A stretch of DNA of 59,708 nucleotides from Thiohalomonas denitrificans (lineage in GTDB: Bacteria > Pseudomonadota > Gammaproteobacteria > Thiohalomonadales > Thiohalomonadaceae), in contig NZ_FMWD01000013.1 in NCBI RefSeq assembly GCF_900102855.1, positions 1 to 59,708 of the forward strand. Direction: 5' to 3'. Every line of letters starts with the position of its first letter. Position 1 is the stretch's first letter. Below are positions 19,601-27,787 of the stretch, piece after piece. Below the pieces are notes generated by a model. That model saw only the letters and a program-made list of their open reading frames with translations. It ran no database searches and was not told where the DNA came from. A program made the translations under genes and the position numbers.

Positions 19601-19979
19601 GCACGTCGCGGCGGCGTACCGGTCCGGCGGCACATTCGATCAACACGGCCTCGGCACCCAGCTCCGCTTCCCCGGCCGACGCCTCGGCGATGACCGCCTC
19701 GAGGTCGGCACGGGTGATGCGGCCGCTCCGGTAGAGTTCACGGAAGGTCTCGTTGGGCAGATAGCCCCGGGCGCCGGTCAGCTGCCGTGCCTCGGACAGG
19801 GCCTCGCGAAAGCGTAGATGGGCGAAGCCGTGCAGGGTGTTGTGATGAACGAACTCGCGAATCGGCGCCTGTGCCGGCAGCACATGCTCCAGGTGTGCGA
19901 TCAGCGCCTCCAGCCGGGTGTGCATGTCGGCCGTGGGGTTATCGCCCGGCTGGCGGTGGCTTGCCGTGCTCCCGCTCAT
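16641..19979 (-). CDS. dabA: DabA (DUF2309), zinc subunit of the DAB inorganic-carbon pump
   Basis: A 1112-residue DUF2309 protein, a long-form DabA. The predicted zinc site, beta-carbonic-anhydrase like, is present: C582 and D584 in LVFCIDDREE, H773 in LMGHGSHSQNNP and C788 in AAYDCGACSGR; the His-Cys spacing of 15 equals that of the studied Halothiobacillus DabA2 (H524/C539). Other conserved stretches are REFVHHNTLHGF near residue 41 and YYFSTVDNENYGCGTKVVHNV near the C-terminus. DabA with DabB accumulates bicarbonate in autotrophs. ATG 19979 overlaps the upstream stop by four bases. Confidence 0.95.
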   Translation of the reverse strand: MSGSTASHRQPGDNPTADMHTRLEALIAHLEHVLPAQAPIREFVHHNTLHGFAHLRFREALSEARQLTGARGYLPNETFRELYRSGRITRADLEAVIAEASAGEAELGAEAVLIECAAGPVRRRDVLIAGLLYPFRPVTACQLNWQIEELNAFTTCQPDLAPESRDRLLAAARAHGIDGESATVKDLWAACLETFGLTHASIHPEELVDISPEQAEAMATGLDEEETAGEGARIDRLVRKEAARRLETHFDSVGRETTLRGLLLALTGEDLMEELLPPLVRQLSAHLDQGLAGWHNPKQGEGFYAAWRASARRDYSWIFRDRPEWRLQLERLPEDPTNLIVQELRLLGLPEARWESYLEQLALELPGWSGMFLWRHRHPGYEGHDAPVEMVDYLAVRLVMERMFAQRLCRHHWRIEASLPMLRWYFRRHPAELSVRHFLFNARLPEYLTTLAQRLVTESQHETVENSDDAWRRAAHLIWIWRQSPAADRPVGRSVFRSAWPLFRLAQHLGVCGAELRSAGADAAAMLLDSLDYLTEERSGWLWLTAYERHYREQIFAALVANHDRGPLAERQQLPEAQLVFCIDDREEGTRRHLEEINPALETLGAAGFFGVPINWRGLDDVTVSPLCPVVITPTHEVQERPAGNADREWRRHKGRREQRLRWKNRLFQGTRLGVLQPAMLSAAAGFAAPLVLIGKVLLPARFTAWVEGLRRDFDGVVPTDLTLTADADSPPPTTERPRLGFTDDEQAERVAGFLRAIGLTDRFSPLVVLMGHGSHSQNNPHRAAYDCGACSGRHGGPNARVFAAMANRPTVRERLAAGGIEVPADTHFIGAEHDTCDDRIEWYDEAQLPPALQPALEKLQGELTEAGQRHARERSRRFASAPAKLSEQRAWRHVAGRAADFSQARPELGHATNASAFVGRRSMSRGAFFDRRAFLISYDPTRDPEEKILEATLLSAGPVGAGISLEYYFSTVDNENYGCGTKVVHNVTGLLGVMEGAGSDLRTGLPRQMIEIHEAMRLLIVVEAKTDTLTRIYQRQPPLQELVGKGWVRLAAKDPDAPLVHLFEPERGWVEWQGQADGLPQVEGSADWFEGHHDALPPALITRASRDEVSR

Positions 19980-21436
19980 GGTATGAATACCCCGCTGAGC
20001 CGATCCACCGAGGCGGCCACCAGAGTGAGGGCAGGCGCAGGAAAGATGCCGATGAGCAGCATGCCGGCACTGAGCGCGCCAGCGCTGGTCAGCTCGGTCC
20101 GGCTGAGATCGGGCAGGCCCTGCATGCGCTCATTCACCGGTCCGGTGAACAGGCGCCCGACGGTGCGCAGGGCATAGGCGGCGCTGATCAGCACCCCGAT
20201 ACTGAGCAGGACCATCCAGGCGCCCCAGCGCTCGAAGCCACCGATGATGGCGTGCAGTTCGGCTATGAATCCGGCGGTTCCCGGCATCCCTACGGCGGCG
20301 ATGAAGGCGAGTACGGTGAAAAAGGCGAAGCGCGGCATAATCCGCACCAGCGAGCTGTAGTCGGCAATGTCGCGGGTGTGGGTGCGCTCATAGAGGAGGC
20401 CGATGAGCAGGAACAGGGCGCCGGCCACCAGGCCGTGGGCCACCATCTGCATCACCGCACCGGTCAGTCCCGCCACGTTGAGTGCAGCGATACCGAGCAG
20501 GACCACTCCCATGTGGCTGACCGAGGAGTAGGCGATCATCGCCTTGAGGTCGCGTTGCCGCCAGGCGAGCACGCCACCGTAGATCAGGCTGATGAAACCG
20601 AGGCCGGCGAGGACTGCCTGCAGTGAAAGGGCGGCCTGCGGGAGCATCTCTACCGCCCGTATCAGGCCATAGGAACCCATCTTGAGCAGGATGCCCGAGA
20701 GCAGGATGGAGACGGGACTCGGTGCCTCCACGTGAGCGATCGGCAGCCAGCCGTGTAACGGAAAGATTGGCATCTTCACGCCGAACCCGATCAGCAGTCC
20801 GAGGAATAGCAGAATCTGCGTTTCGGCCGGCAGCGAGCGGGCCCCTTCCGCCATGGCCGCCATATCGAAGGTGTGGCCCGGCGCGGCATCGTAAAGCACC
20901 AGCAGCGAGACCAGCATGAAGACAGAGCCGCCCATCGTGTAGAGCACGAAATTGAGTGCCGCCCCCTGGCGGTTGGCGCCGCCCCAGCGGTCGATGAGGA
21001 AGAACAGGGGGATGAGGGTCATCTCCCAGAACACATAGAAGAGTGACCAGTCGCGGGCGGTAAACACCCCGAGCATCGCCGCTTCCAGTAGTAGCAGCAG
21101 GGCGTAATAGCCCCTGACCCGTTCGCGGATGGTATTGGAAGCCAGCACTGCGACCAGCGTCAGCAGGGTGGCCAACAGCACCATCGGGAAGGAGAATCCG
21201 TCTACGCCCAGGCTGAAGCTGGTGCCCAGTCGGGGGTTCCAGCGATGGGACTCCAGCAACTGCACACCGGTCAACCCCGGGTCGAACACCCACAGCAGCC
21301 CCCAGGCGAAGATCGCGGTGATGGCTGCCGTGGCTATACCTACCCAGCGGATCATGCGCGGGGAATTGCCCGGCAGCAGCGCGATCGCGATCGAGCCGGC
21401 CAGGGGCAGCAGCAGAAGTAGACTCAACCACGACAT
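19976..21436 (-). CDS. NuoM-like antiporter subunit, first gene of the Dab operon
   Basis: A 486-residue Proton_antipo_M protein with about 14 helices. The functional residues are intact: FWEMTLIPLFFLID (glutamate) and GFGVKMPIFPLHGWLPIAHVEAPSPVS (lysine), then LLKMGSYGLIRA and AYSSVSHMGVVLLG. It resembles complex I NuoM closely. The start is ATG 21436 (a TTG lies one codon before). It leads the operon NuoM-like, dabA, dabB and two more antiporter-like genes, all with overlaps or gaps of a few bases. Confidence 0.85.
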   Translation of the reverse strand: MSWLSLLLLLPLAGSIAIALLPGNSPRMIRWVGIATAAITAIFAWGLLWVFDPGLTGVQLLESHRWNPRLGTSFSLGVDGFSFPMVLLATLLTLVAVLASNTIRERVRGYYALLLLLEAAMLGVFTARDWSLFYVFWEMTLIPLFFLIDRWGGANRQGAALNFVLYTMGGSVFMLVSLLVLYDAAPGHTFDMAAMAEGARSLPAETQILLFLGLLIGFGVKMPIFPLHGWLPIAHVEAPSPVSILLSGILLKMGSYGLIRAVEMLPQAALSLQAVLAGLGFISLIYGGVLAWRQRDLKAMIAYSSVSHMGVVLLGIAALNVAGLTGAVMQMVAHGLVAGALFLLIGLLYERTHTRDIADYSSLVRIMPRFAFFTVLAFIAAVGMPGTAGFIAELHAIIGGFERWGAWMVLLSIGVLISAAYALRTVGRLFTGPVNERMQGLPDLSRTELTSAGALSAGMLLIGIFPAPALTLVAASVDRLSGVFIP

Positions 21437-21610
21437 CAATCAGGAGCCGTTTACAGGGGTAGTCTGGCGGGCGAGGCCCGGGGCGCCCCGATCGGGGGCG
21501 GGCAAACGCCGGATTCTAACGGAAAGTGGGGGTTTGTGAAAAGCAGGTGCGGCGGTTTGCCCCGCCGGCCGGTCGAGCAAGGGGTCGGGGTTTCATGTCG
21601 TTTGCGCCCG

Positions 21611-22006
21611 TTAGCGTTGATTCACGCTCAGCCGCCCCGGACCGGTCAGAACAAGTGCGAGGGCGGTAAACAGAAACATGCCCTGCAGCTCGAGGGCCCA
21701 GCCGCCGACATCGGTCATGTCCAGCAGCTCGTGCCGGTGGGCGAGAGCAAAGGCGAACAGCATGTTGACGGCGATAAGCCCGGCGCCGACCCGGGCATAC
21801 CACCCGATCAATAGCAGTATCGGCCCCAGTACCTCCCCGAGGTAGGTGCCGTAGGCCACGAAGCCGGGTAGCCCTGCACCCTCGGCCATCTGCTCGATCG
21901 GGGTGATGCCGCCGGTTATTTTCGCGATACCGTGCAGCAGTATAAGGATTCCAAGGGTCAGGCGGAGTAGGAGTTTGCCGACGTCGTCGCTCAGATTGTC
22001 CCGCAT
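21611..22006 (-). CDS. DoxX-family membrane protein
   Basis: A 131-residue protein with four membrane helices and the DoxX pattern (LLRLTLGILILLHGIAKI, YGTYLGEVLGPILLLIGWYARVGA). DoxX proteins are small quinone-linked or redox-associated membrane proteins of unclear role. The start ATG 22006 has GAGGGAT upstream. It lies 174 bp upstream of the antiporter-Dab operon on the same strand and 67 bp downstream of ubiK; whether it belongs to either unit cannot be told. Confidence 0.8.
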   Translation of the reverse strand: MRDNLSDDVGKLLLRLTLGILILLHGIAKITGGITPIEQMAEGAGLPGFVAYGTYLGEVLGPILLLIGWYARVGAGLIAVNMLFAFALAHRHELLDMTDVGGWALELQGMFLFTALALVLTGPGRLSVNQR

Positions 22007-22073
22007 CGGTATCCCTCTGATGTCTTGTTCTTCAAGCGTAGTTGAAGGTGCGGGCGAAGAGGCTGGGGGCCTT

Positions 22074-22340
22074 TTACTGGCCGGCCTCTCCGGACTCGCT
22101 CGAAGCCGGGTTTTCCATCTCTGCGACGCGCTTTTCCAGGGCCTCCAGCTTGCTGCGGGTCCTGGCCAGCACCTGTGTCTGCACCTCGAATTCCTCGCGG
22201 GTCACAAGGTCCAGTTTGGCGAAACTGGATTGGAGCACGGCGCGGAAATTCTTCTCCAGATCGTTCTGCAGGTCACGGGCCCCCTGCGGCAGGGCTTGTG
22301 TCAGCCGCTGCGCCAGATCATCGATAAATCGGGTATCCAT
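22074..22340 (-). CDS. ubiK: UbiK, ubiquinone biosynthesis accessory factor
   Basis: An 88-residue protein of the UbiK/YqiC (BMFP) family: an amphipathic N-terminus, the conserved LDLVTREEFEVQTQVLARTRSK core and a C-terminal coiled coil (LEALEKRVAEME). UbiK binds UbiJ and lipids and helps aerobic ubiquinone synthesis in the soluble Ubi complex. Start ATG 22340. Its family is proteobacterial, which supports the lineage assignment. Confidence 0.9.
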   Translation of the reverse strand: MDTRFIDDLAQRLTQALPQGARDLQNDLEKNFRAVLQSSFAKLDLVTREEFEVQTQVLARTRSKLEALEKRVAEMENPASSESGEAGQ

Positions 22341-22369
22341 CGCTCATTTCCCCTGTGGTTTTTACATAG

Positions 22370-22473
22370 TGGTTCATGCGGAAAATAGTGTAACGCTCAG
22401 CCGGTCTCACAAGCGCTCTCGGCAAGACGCAGGAGCGCAGGACTGGGTGTCACACTATTTTCCGCATGAACCA
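22370..22473. repeat. MITE-like hairpin with 25-bp terminal inverted repeats
   Basis: The arms at 22370-22394 and 22449-22473 (TGGTTCATGCGGAAAATAGT and on) are complementary with one mismatch and enclose 54 bp. A diverged copy with the same arms occurs at 42312-42377. No transposase is encoded. Confidence 0.8.
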
Positions 22474-22508
22474 TGAGTGTAAGTCATTCGTTTCCTGCCC
22501 GTCTTCTC

Positions 22509-22525
22509 CGCACCGTTTTAGTGCG
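22509..22525. promoter_or_regulatory. Candidate NtrC-binding site
   Basis: CGCAC-N7-GTGCG matches the NtrC palindrome core GCAC-N7-GTGC. It lies about 95 bp upstream of the sigma-54 -24 element, the usual enhancer distance. Single site; prediction by eye. Confidence 0.5.
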
Positions 22526-22619
22526 TCGAGCTCGCCGCCCCCTCATCTTTGGTGCGCGGGGCTCGGCCGATAAGCTCCCGCTCCGTGTAACCCTTTGTAT
22601 TTTCGCATTTTCATCGAAA

Positions 22620-22635
22620 TGGCACGGCAGATGCA
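22620..22635 (+). promoter_or_regulatory. Candidate sigma-54 (RpoN) promoter of torF-glnK-amtB
   Basis: TGGCACGGCAGATGCA fits TGGCACG-N4-TTGCA with one mismatch (ATGCA), with correct GG/GC spacing. It is 40 bp before the torF start. Control by RpoN and NtrC fits a downstream glnK-amtB pair. Confidence 0.7.
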
Positions 22636-22675
22636 GACAGGGAGGGTGAAGACAAATCACTCCTGGAGGAGAAAA

Positions 22676-23344
22676 ATGAGCAAGTTGGTAAAGACAGTGA
22701 TCGCCGCTTCGGTCGCCACCGTCGCCCTCGGCAGCGGTGTCGCCATGGCCGAGGTCTCCGCCAATATCGGCGCCACCAGCAACTACATCTGGCGCGGCCT
22801 GACCCAGACCGACGATCAGGCGGCAATCTCCGGCGGCCTGGATTACGAGGCCGCGTCCGGTTTCTACCTCGGGACATGGGCCTCCAATCTGGACGGCGGT
22901 AACTACGAGCTGGATCTCTATGCCGGTTTCAGCGGCGAGGCCGGAAGTATCGGCTACGACCTCGGGGCGATCCACTACGCCTATCCGATCGGAGACGACG
23001 AACTCGATTTTACCGAACTCTACGGGAGTCTCGGCTTCGGGCCGGTCACCGGTTCCGTCGCCTATACCGTCGATTCCGAAGCCGGCGGTGACGATAGCGA
23101 CCTCTACTACAGCCTTTCCGGGGATATCCCGCTCAAGGAAGACCTGTTTGTTGGTGTGCTGGCGGGTCGATACGACTTTGATGCTGCCGACGCCGAGGAT
23201 TACACGCACTTCCAGCTCGCCCTGACCAAAAGCGCAGCGGAGTTCGGTGACTTCACCTTTGCCGTGGACAAGACCGATCTGGACGAGGGCAGCCTCGATG
23301 ATCCGCGCGTCTCCGTCTCCTGGAACAAGTCCCTGGACCTCTGA
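22676..23344 (+). CDS. TorF-family putative outer membrane porin
   Basis: From ATG 22676 (GGAGGAG upstream) the 222-residue product has a signal peptide cut after VAMA and a barrel domain beginning VSANIGATSNYIWRGLTQTDDQAAISGGLDY, the TorF (gcw_chp) signature, ending KSLDL. Members often precede glnK-amtB in proteobacteria, and the gene is in the same sigma-54 unit here. It probably lets ammonium or another small nitrogen source cross the outer membrane. The substrate is inference. Confidence 0.85.
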   Translation: MSKLVKTVIAASVATVALGSGVAMAEVSANIGATSNYIWRGLTQTDDQAAISGGLDYEAASGFYLGTWASNLDGGNYELDLYAGFSGEAGSIGYDLGAIHYAYPIGDDELDFTELYGSLGFGPVTGSVAYTVDSEAGGDDSDLYYSLSGDIPLKEDLFVGVLAGRYDFDAADAEDYTHFQLALTKSAAEFGDFTFAVDKTDLDEGSLDDPRVSVSWNKSLDL

Positions 23345-23728
<384 letters not shown>

Positions 23729-23738
23729 AGAGGATTGA

Positions 23739-24989
23739 ATGATGGATGCTGTAAAAGAGTTGGCCTATGCGCTCGACACCTTCTATTTCCTGATGTCGGG
23801 GGTTCTGGTCATGTGGATGGCGGCCGGCTTTTCCATGCTCGAGGCCGGCCTTGTGCGTGCGAAGAATACCGCCGAAATCCTCACCAAGAATATCGCCCTG
23901 TATGCCATCGCGAGCATCATGTACATGCTGGTCGGTTACAACATCATGTACGGCGACGGTATCAATTCGGTGATTCCGGGCCTGAGCTTCCTGCTTGGTG
24001 GTGATAACGCCACCGAGGCGGTGCTGGCCGGTGGTGAGGATGCGCCGTACTACTCGAACATGTCCGACTTCTTCTTCCAGGTGGTGTTCGTCGCCACTGC
24101 CATGTCCATTGTCTCCGGCGCGGTGGCGGAGCGCATGAAGCTGTGGACCTTTCTCGCCTTCGCGGTGGTGATGACCGGTTTCATCTATCCGGTGCAGGGC
24201 TTCTGGAAATGGGGCGGCGGCTTCCTCGACGGCCTTGGCTTTCTGGACTTCGCCGGCTCCGGCGTGGTGCATCTGACCGGCGCCGCGGCGGCTCTGGCGG
24301 GTGTCCTGCTGCTCGGTGCGCGCCGGGGCAAGTACGGCGAACACGGCGAGGTGAACGCCATTCCCGGTGCCAATCTGCCACTGGCCACCCTGGGTACCTT
24401 CATCCTCTGGATGGGCTGGTTCGGCTTCAACGGTGGTTCCGAACTGATGCTCTCCAACGTGGCCGAAGCCAATGCCGTATCAATGATCTTCGTCAACACC
24501 AACATGGCCGCTGCCGGTGGTGTGGTGGTCGCCCTGGTCGCCGCCCGCCTGCTGTTCGGCAAGGCCGACCTGACCATGGCCCTTAACGGGGCCTTGGCCG
24601 GGCTGGTGGCGATCACGGCCGAACCGTTGACGCCGGGCGCCCTGGCCGCGACCTTCATCGGCAGTATCGGCGGCGTGTTGGTGGTGCTCTCCATCGTCAC
24701 CCTCGACAAGCTGAAGATCGACGACCCGGTCGGCGCCATCTCTGTCCACGGCGTGGTCGGCCTGTGGGGCCTCCTCGCCGTACCCCTGACCAACGCGGAT
24801 GCCTCCATCGGCAGCCAGCTCATCGGCGCCGGCACCATCTTCGTCTGGGTCTTCGGCGCCAGCTTCGTGGTCTGGCTGATTCTCAAGGCCGTGATGGGGA
24901 TCCGCGTCAGCGAAGAGGATGAGTACACGGGCGTCGACTTCTCCGAATGCGGCCTCGAGGCCTACCCGGAATTTAGCCCCGGAAAATAG
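23739..24989 (+). CDS. amtB: Ammonium transporter AmtB
   Basis: 416 residues, 11 membrane helices, with Amt landmarks: FSMLEAGLVRAKN, FVATAMSIVSGAVAERMK, FAGSGVVHLTGAAAALAG and the pore histidine segment DDPVGAISVHGVVGLWG. The C-terminal cytoplasmic tail (DEYTGVDFSECGLEAYPEF) is the usual GlnK-contact region. No signal peptide is evident; the N-terminus starts directly in the first helix region. Ends the torF-glnK-amtB operon before a strong terminator. Confidence 0.95.
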   Translation: MMDAVKELAYALDTFYFLMSGVLVMWMAAGFSMLEAGLVRAKNTAEILTKNIALYAIASIMYMLVGYNIMYGDGINSVIPGLSFLLGGDNATEAVLAGGEDAPYYSNMSDFFFQVVFVATAMSIVSGAVAERMKLWTFLAFAVVMTGFIYPVQGFWKWGGGFLDGLGFLDFAGSGVVHLTGAAAALAGVLLLGARRGKYGEHGEVNAIPGANLPLATLGTFILWMGWFGFNGGSELMLSNVAEANAVSMIFVNTNMAAAGGVVVALVAARLLFGKADLTMALNGALAGLVAITAEPLTPGALAATFIGSIGGVLVVLSIVTLDKLKIDDPVGAISVHGVVGLWGLLAVPLTNADASIGSQLIGAGTIFVWVFGASFVVWLILKAVMGIRVSEEDEYTGVDFSECGLEAYPEFSPGK

Positions 24990-25034
24990 AGGGAAAGGAA
25001 ACCCTGGCAGCCTGCTTTCACGAGTAGCGGCATT

Positions 25035-25066
25035 GCGGGCACCGACAGGTGCCCGCTTTTTTTTTT
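25035..25066 (+). terminator. Rho-independent terminator after amtB
   Basis: GCGGGCACC and GGTGCCCGC pair perfectly around GACA, followed by ten T residues. Confidence 0.95.
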
Positions 25067-25073
25067 GGGTTTA

Positions 25074-25276
25074 ACCACGGGTGCACGGGGATCACGGGGT
25101 GGAAAAGTTTATTACCACAGATGGCACGGAGGAACGCTTTTGATAAAGGATTTTCCATGGTGCGCCACTCAGAGCAACGGTCGGCGGCGGTGAATCGAGG
25201 AACCACTTGTCTGCCTCTGTGATCTCTGTGGTCACCGCTTTTTCGTTACCCTGTGTCCCCCGTGCTCCCCGTGGTT
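25074..25276. repeat. CCACGGGG-type repeats flanking a spacer
   Basis: ACCACGGGTGCACGGGG starts at 25074 and its complement (CCCGTGCTCCCCGTGGTTA) ends at 25276; between them lies about 150 bp with no recognisable gene. The pair brackets the region between amtB and the CDGSH gene. Confidence 0.6.
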
Positions 25277-25511
25277 AAAGATCCTTGTGCGAACCATCGC
25301 AAAAAGGCTGGTTGCCGCTGGCCCGGCAGCCGCACAGGCCTGCCTTGCGGTCTTCTTCGATGGTGAATTTCCTGGGAGTGAAACCGGTGCCCTTGTGGGA
25401 GCCGTCGCAGAACGGCTGGCTGGCGCTTCGGCCGCAGGTGCAATAGAAGTAATCGCCGGCTTTGAGGGCGACGACGTAAGGACCCTTTTTTGCGGCCACG
25501 GGATCGGACAT
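25275..25511 (-). CDS. Tandem CDGSH iron-sulfur domain protein
   Basis: From ATG 25511 (GGAGAA upstream) a 78-residue protein has two CDGSH-type 2Fe-2S motifs: CTCGRSASQPFCDGSH and CGCRASGNQPFCDGSH, each with three cysteines and one histidine as ligands. Small tandem CDGSH proteins (MitoNEET-like) act in iron-sulfur or redox homeostasis. The gene stands alone. Confidence 0.9.
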   Translation of the reverse strand: MSDPVAAKKGPYVVALKAGDYFYCTCGRSASQPFCDGSHKGTGFTPRKFTIEEDRKAGLCGCRASGNQPFCDGSHKDL

Positions 25512-25596
25512 CGGATGTTCTCCTGGTTTATTGAATACGCCCAATACCATAGCGTAATGCTCAGGAATGTTCCAGGGTGACATTCGCCCGAACACC

Positions 25597-26300
25597 GTAG
25601 GATAGGGTGAGCCTGCGAACCCCATCATTGAGTCGGATACGGTGGTTTTTCGATGGGGTTCGCGGGGCTCACCCCATCCTGCGGAGATCGAAGCCTCAGC
25701 CCGGTAGGAGGCGCGCCCCCGCGGCGATTTTCGTCGCGGCCATCGCGCCGGGGGCGGCCCTCCTACCAGGGAGGGGCAGGTCGCAGGCCTGGATTTAGCG
25801 GTGGGTTACGGCGCGCGCAGGAAACGGTTGCACCTGCCGGCATTCACCGGAAACCGTAGGATGGGGTGAGCCTGCGAACCCCATCATTGAATCCGATACG
25901 GTGGTTTTTCGATGGGGTTCGCGGGGCTCACCCCATCCTGCGGAGATCGAAGCCTCAGCCCGGTAGGAGGCGCGCCCCCGCGGCGATTTTCGTCGCGGCC
26001 ATCGCGCCGGGGGCGGCCCTCCTACCAGGGAGGGGCAGGTCGCAGGCCTGGATTTAGCGGTGGGTTACGGCGCGCGCAGGAAACGGTTGCACCTGCCGGC
26101 ATTCACCGGAAACCGTAGGATGGGGTGAGCCTGCGAACCCCATCATTGAATCCGATACGGTGGTTTTTCGATGGGGTTTGCGGGGCTCACCCCATCCTGC
26201 GGAGATCGAAGCCTCGGCTCGGGTAGGAGGCGCGCCCTCGCGGCGATTTCGTCACGGCCATCGCGCCGGGGGCGGCCCTCCTACCAGGGACGGGCAGGTT
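25597..26300. repeat. 259-bp tandem repeat, 2.7 copies
   Basis: Copies start at 25597, 25856 and 26115, an exact 259-bp period; the third stops near 26300. Each unit holds the P1 palindrome (GTAGGATGGGGTGAG ... CTCACCCCATCC) and the P2 palindrome (GTAGGAGGCGCGCC ... GGCGGCCCTCCTAC), then a spacer. Copies 1 and 2 are nearly identical, copy 3 more diverged. The region 25512-26364 has no gene besides this. Confidence 0.9.
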
Positions 26301-26364
26301 GCCGGGCTCCTATAGCGAGGTCTGATCCGTTAGGATCGGCTCCGAATCCAACCGGAGAAATCCC

Positions 26365-26964
26365 CTGAGTCGTCTTGAACTCCAGCAGCTGAAGGCCCGC
26401 GGCACCGAGGCCATTGATCTGACGGTGGCCCCCGGCGAGTGTGTCTGCCTCTCGGGTCCCTCCGGTGCCGGGAAAACGGTGTTGCTGCGGGCGGTGGCGG
26501 ACCTGGACCCCTATCAGGGGAAGGTCTTGCTCGACGGCAGGCCGGCTGATGCCTTTGCGCCGTCCGAATGGCGCGCGCAGGTCGGCCTCCTGCCGGCGGA
26601 GAGCCAGTGGTGGCATGACCGGGTGGGTGATCACTTCTGCCGAATCGAACCGGAGCATTGGCAGCGGCTCGGTTTCGATACGCAAGCTGCCGGATGGGCG
26701 GTGGAGCGCCTCTCCACGGGTGAACGGCAGCGGCTGGCCCTGCTGCGCCTGCTGGCTAATGGTCCGGTTGCACTGTTGCTGGATGAGCCGACCGCCGCCC
26801 TGGATCCCGAAAACGTGGCCCGTGCCGAGACGGTGATTGCTGCGTACCGTCGCGAGCAGCACGCTCCGGTGCTATGGGTCAGTCATGATCCGGAGCAGAT
26901 CCGGCGTGTCGCCGACCGCCATTTCCGCATCGAGGGTGGACGCCTGAGTGAGGTGCCCCTGTGA
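26365..26964 (+). CDS. fetA: FetA (YbbL) ABC transporter ATPase, probable CTG start
   Basis: The ATPase has Walker A GPSGAGKTVLLRA, a signature LSTGERQRLALLRLLA, Walker B ALLLDEP and the H-loop SHD. Family members begin with a beta strand and loop before Walker A; here that segment (LSRLELQQLKARGTEAIDLTVAPGE) is only in frame from CTG 26365, with no ATG, GTG or TTG between the upstream stop (26323) and GTG 26425. GGAGA (26354-26358) lies seven bases before the CTG. A start at GTG 26425 would remove the first strand. FetAB exports iron and protects against oxidative stress. Confidence 0.82.
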   Translation: MSRLELQQLKARGTEAIDLTVAPGECVCLSGPSGAGKTVLLRAVADLDPYQGKVLLDGRPADAFAPSEWRAQVGLLPAESQWWHDRVGDHFCRIEPEHWQRLGFDTQAAGWAVERLSTGERQRLALLRLLANGPVALLLDEPTAALDPENVARAETVIAAYRREQHAPVLWVSHDPEQIRRVADRHFRIEGGRLSEVPL

Positions 26965-27758
26965 CCATTATCTCCCTCTCGCCTCTGGATCTCTCCCTGG
27001 CGGCGCTGCTGATCCTGGCGCTGGCCTTTCTGAGCTGGCGCATGCACTTGGGGCTGGGCTCGGGTCTGCTGATCGCGGGGGCGCGCACAGTAATCCAGCT
27101 GCTGCTGATCGGACTGGTGCTGGAGGCCCTGTTCCGCAATGTCGACCTTGGTTGGATTGCGCTGCTCAGCCTGGTCATGCTCTCGGTAGCGGGTCGTGAA
27201 ATCATGGCGCGACAGAAAAAGCGTTTTGCCGGTTGGTGGGGGTATGGTGTCGGCACACTATCGATGTTTGTCTCCTCGTTTACCGTGACCGTGCTGGCGC
27301 TGGTGGTGGTGATCGGCACCGAACCCTGGTATCAGCCCCAATACGCCATTCCCCTTCTCGGGATGCTGCTCGGCAATACCATGAACGGCATTGCCCTCGG
27401 GCTGGATCGACTTACCTCCAGTGCCTGGACACAGTTCCGGGTCATCGAAGCCCGTCTGATGCTGGGCCATTCAGGTGCACAGGCCATCGAGGACATTCGC
27501 CGTGAGAGCATTCGCACCGGCCTCATCAACATCATGAACGCCATGGCGGCGGCCGGCATCGTCAGCCTGCCGGGAATGATGACGGGTCAAATCCTTTCGG
27601 GTACTCCCCCTATCGAGGCGGTGAAGTACCAGATTTTGATTATGTTCCTGATTGCCGGGGGCACCGGATTCGGCACCCTGGTGGCAGTCTGGCTCGGGGC
27701 GCGTCGACTGTTCGACGAAAGAGAGCGGTTGCGCCTCGACCGCTTGAAGAGCGGCTGA
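26961..27758 (+). CDS. fetB: FetB (YbbM) iron export permease
   Basis: 265 residues with about seven membrane helices and the UPF0014 core: GARTVIQLLLIG near the N-terminus, IPLLGMLLGNTMNGIALGLDRL and MMTGQILSGTPPIEAVKYQI. GTG 26961 overlaps the fetA stop (GTGA). With FetA it forms the iron exporter. Confidence 0.9.
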   Translation: MTIISLSPLDLSLAALLILALAFLSWRMHLGLGSGLLIAGARTVIQLLLIGLVLEALFRNVDLGWIALLSLVMLSVAGREIMARQKKRFAGWWGYGVGTLSMFVSSFTVTVLALVVVIGTEPWYQPQYAIPLLGMLLGNTMNGIALGLDRLTSSAWTQFRVIEARLMLGHSGAQAIEDIRRESIRTGLINIMNAMAAAGIVSLPGMMTGQILSGTPPIEAVKYQILIMFLIAGGTGFGTLVAVWLGARRLFDERERLRLDRLKSG

Positions 27759-27787
27759 CCCGTTGCGGCAGGAGGCCCGATATCGGG

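Larger units (their letters stand above)
22341..22675. other. Regulatory intergenic region ubiK / torF
   Basis: This 335-bp divergent region contains a 104-bp terminal-inverted-repeat hairpin, a candidate NtrC site and a sigma-54 promoter, each listed separately. No further gene is supported. Confidence 0.7.

Noticed and set aside
25597-26300. CRISPR array
   Set aside because: The repeat unit is 259 bp and near-identical throughout, so there are no unique spacers, and no cas genes are nearby.
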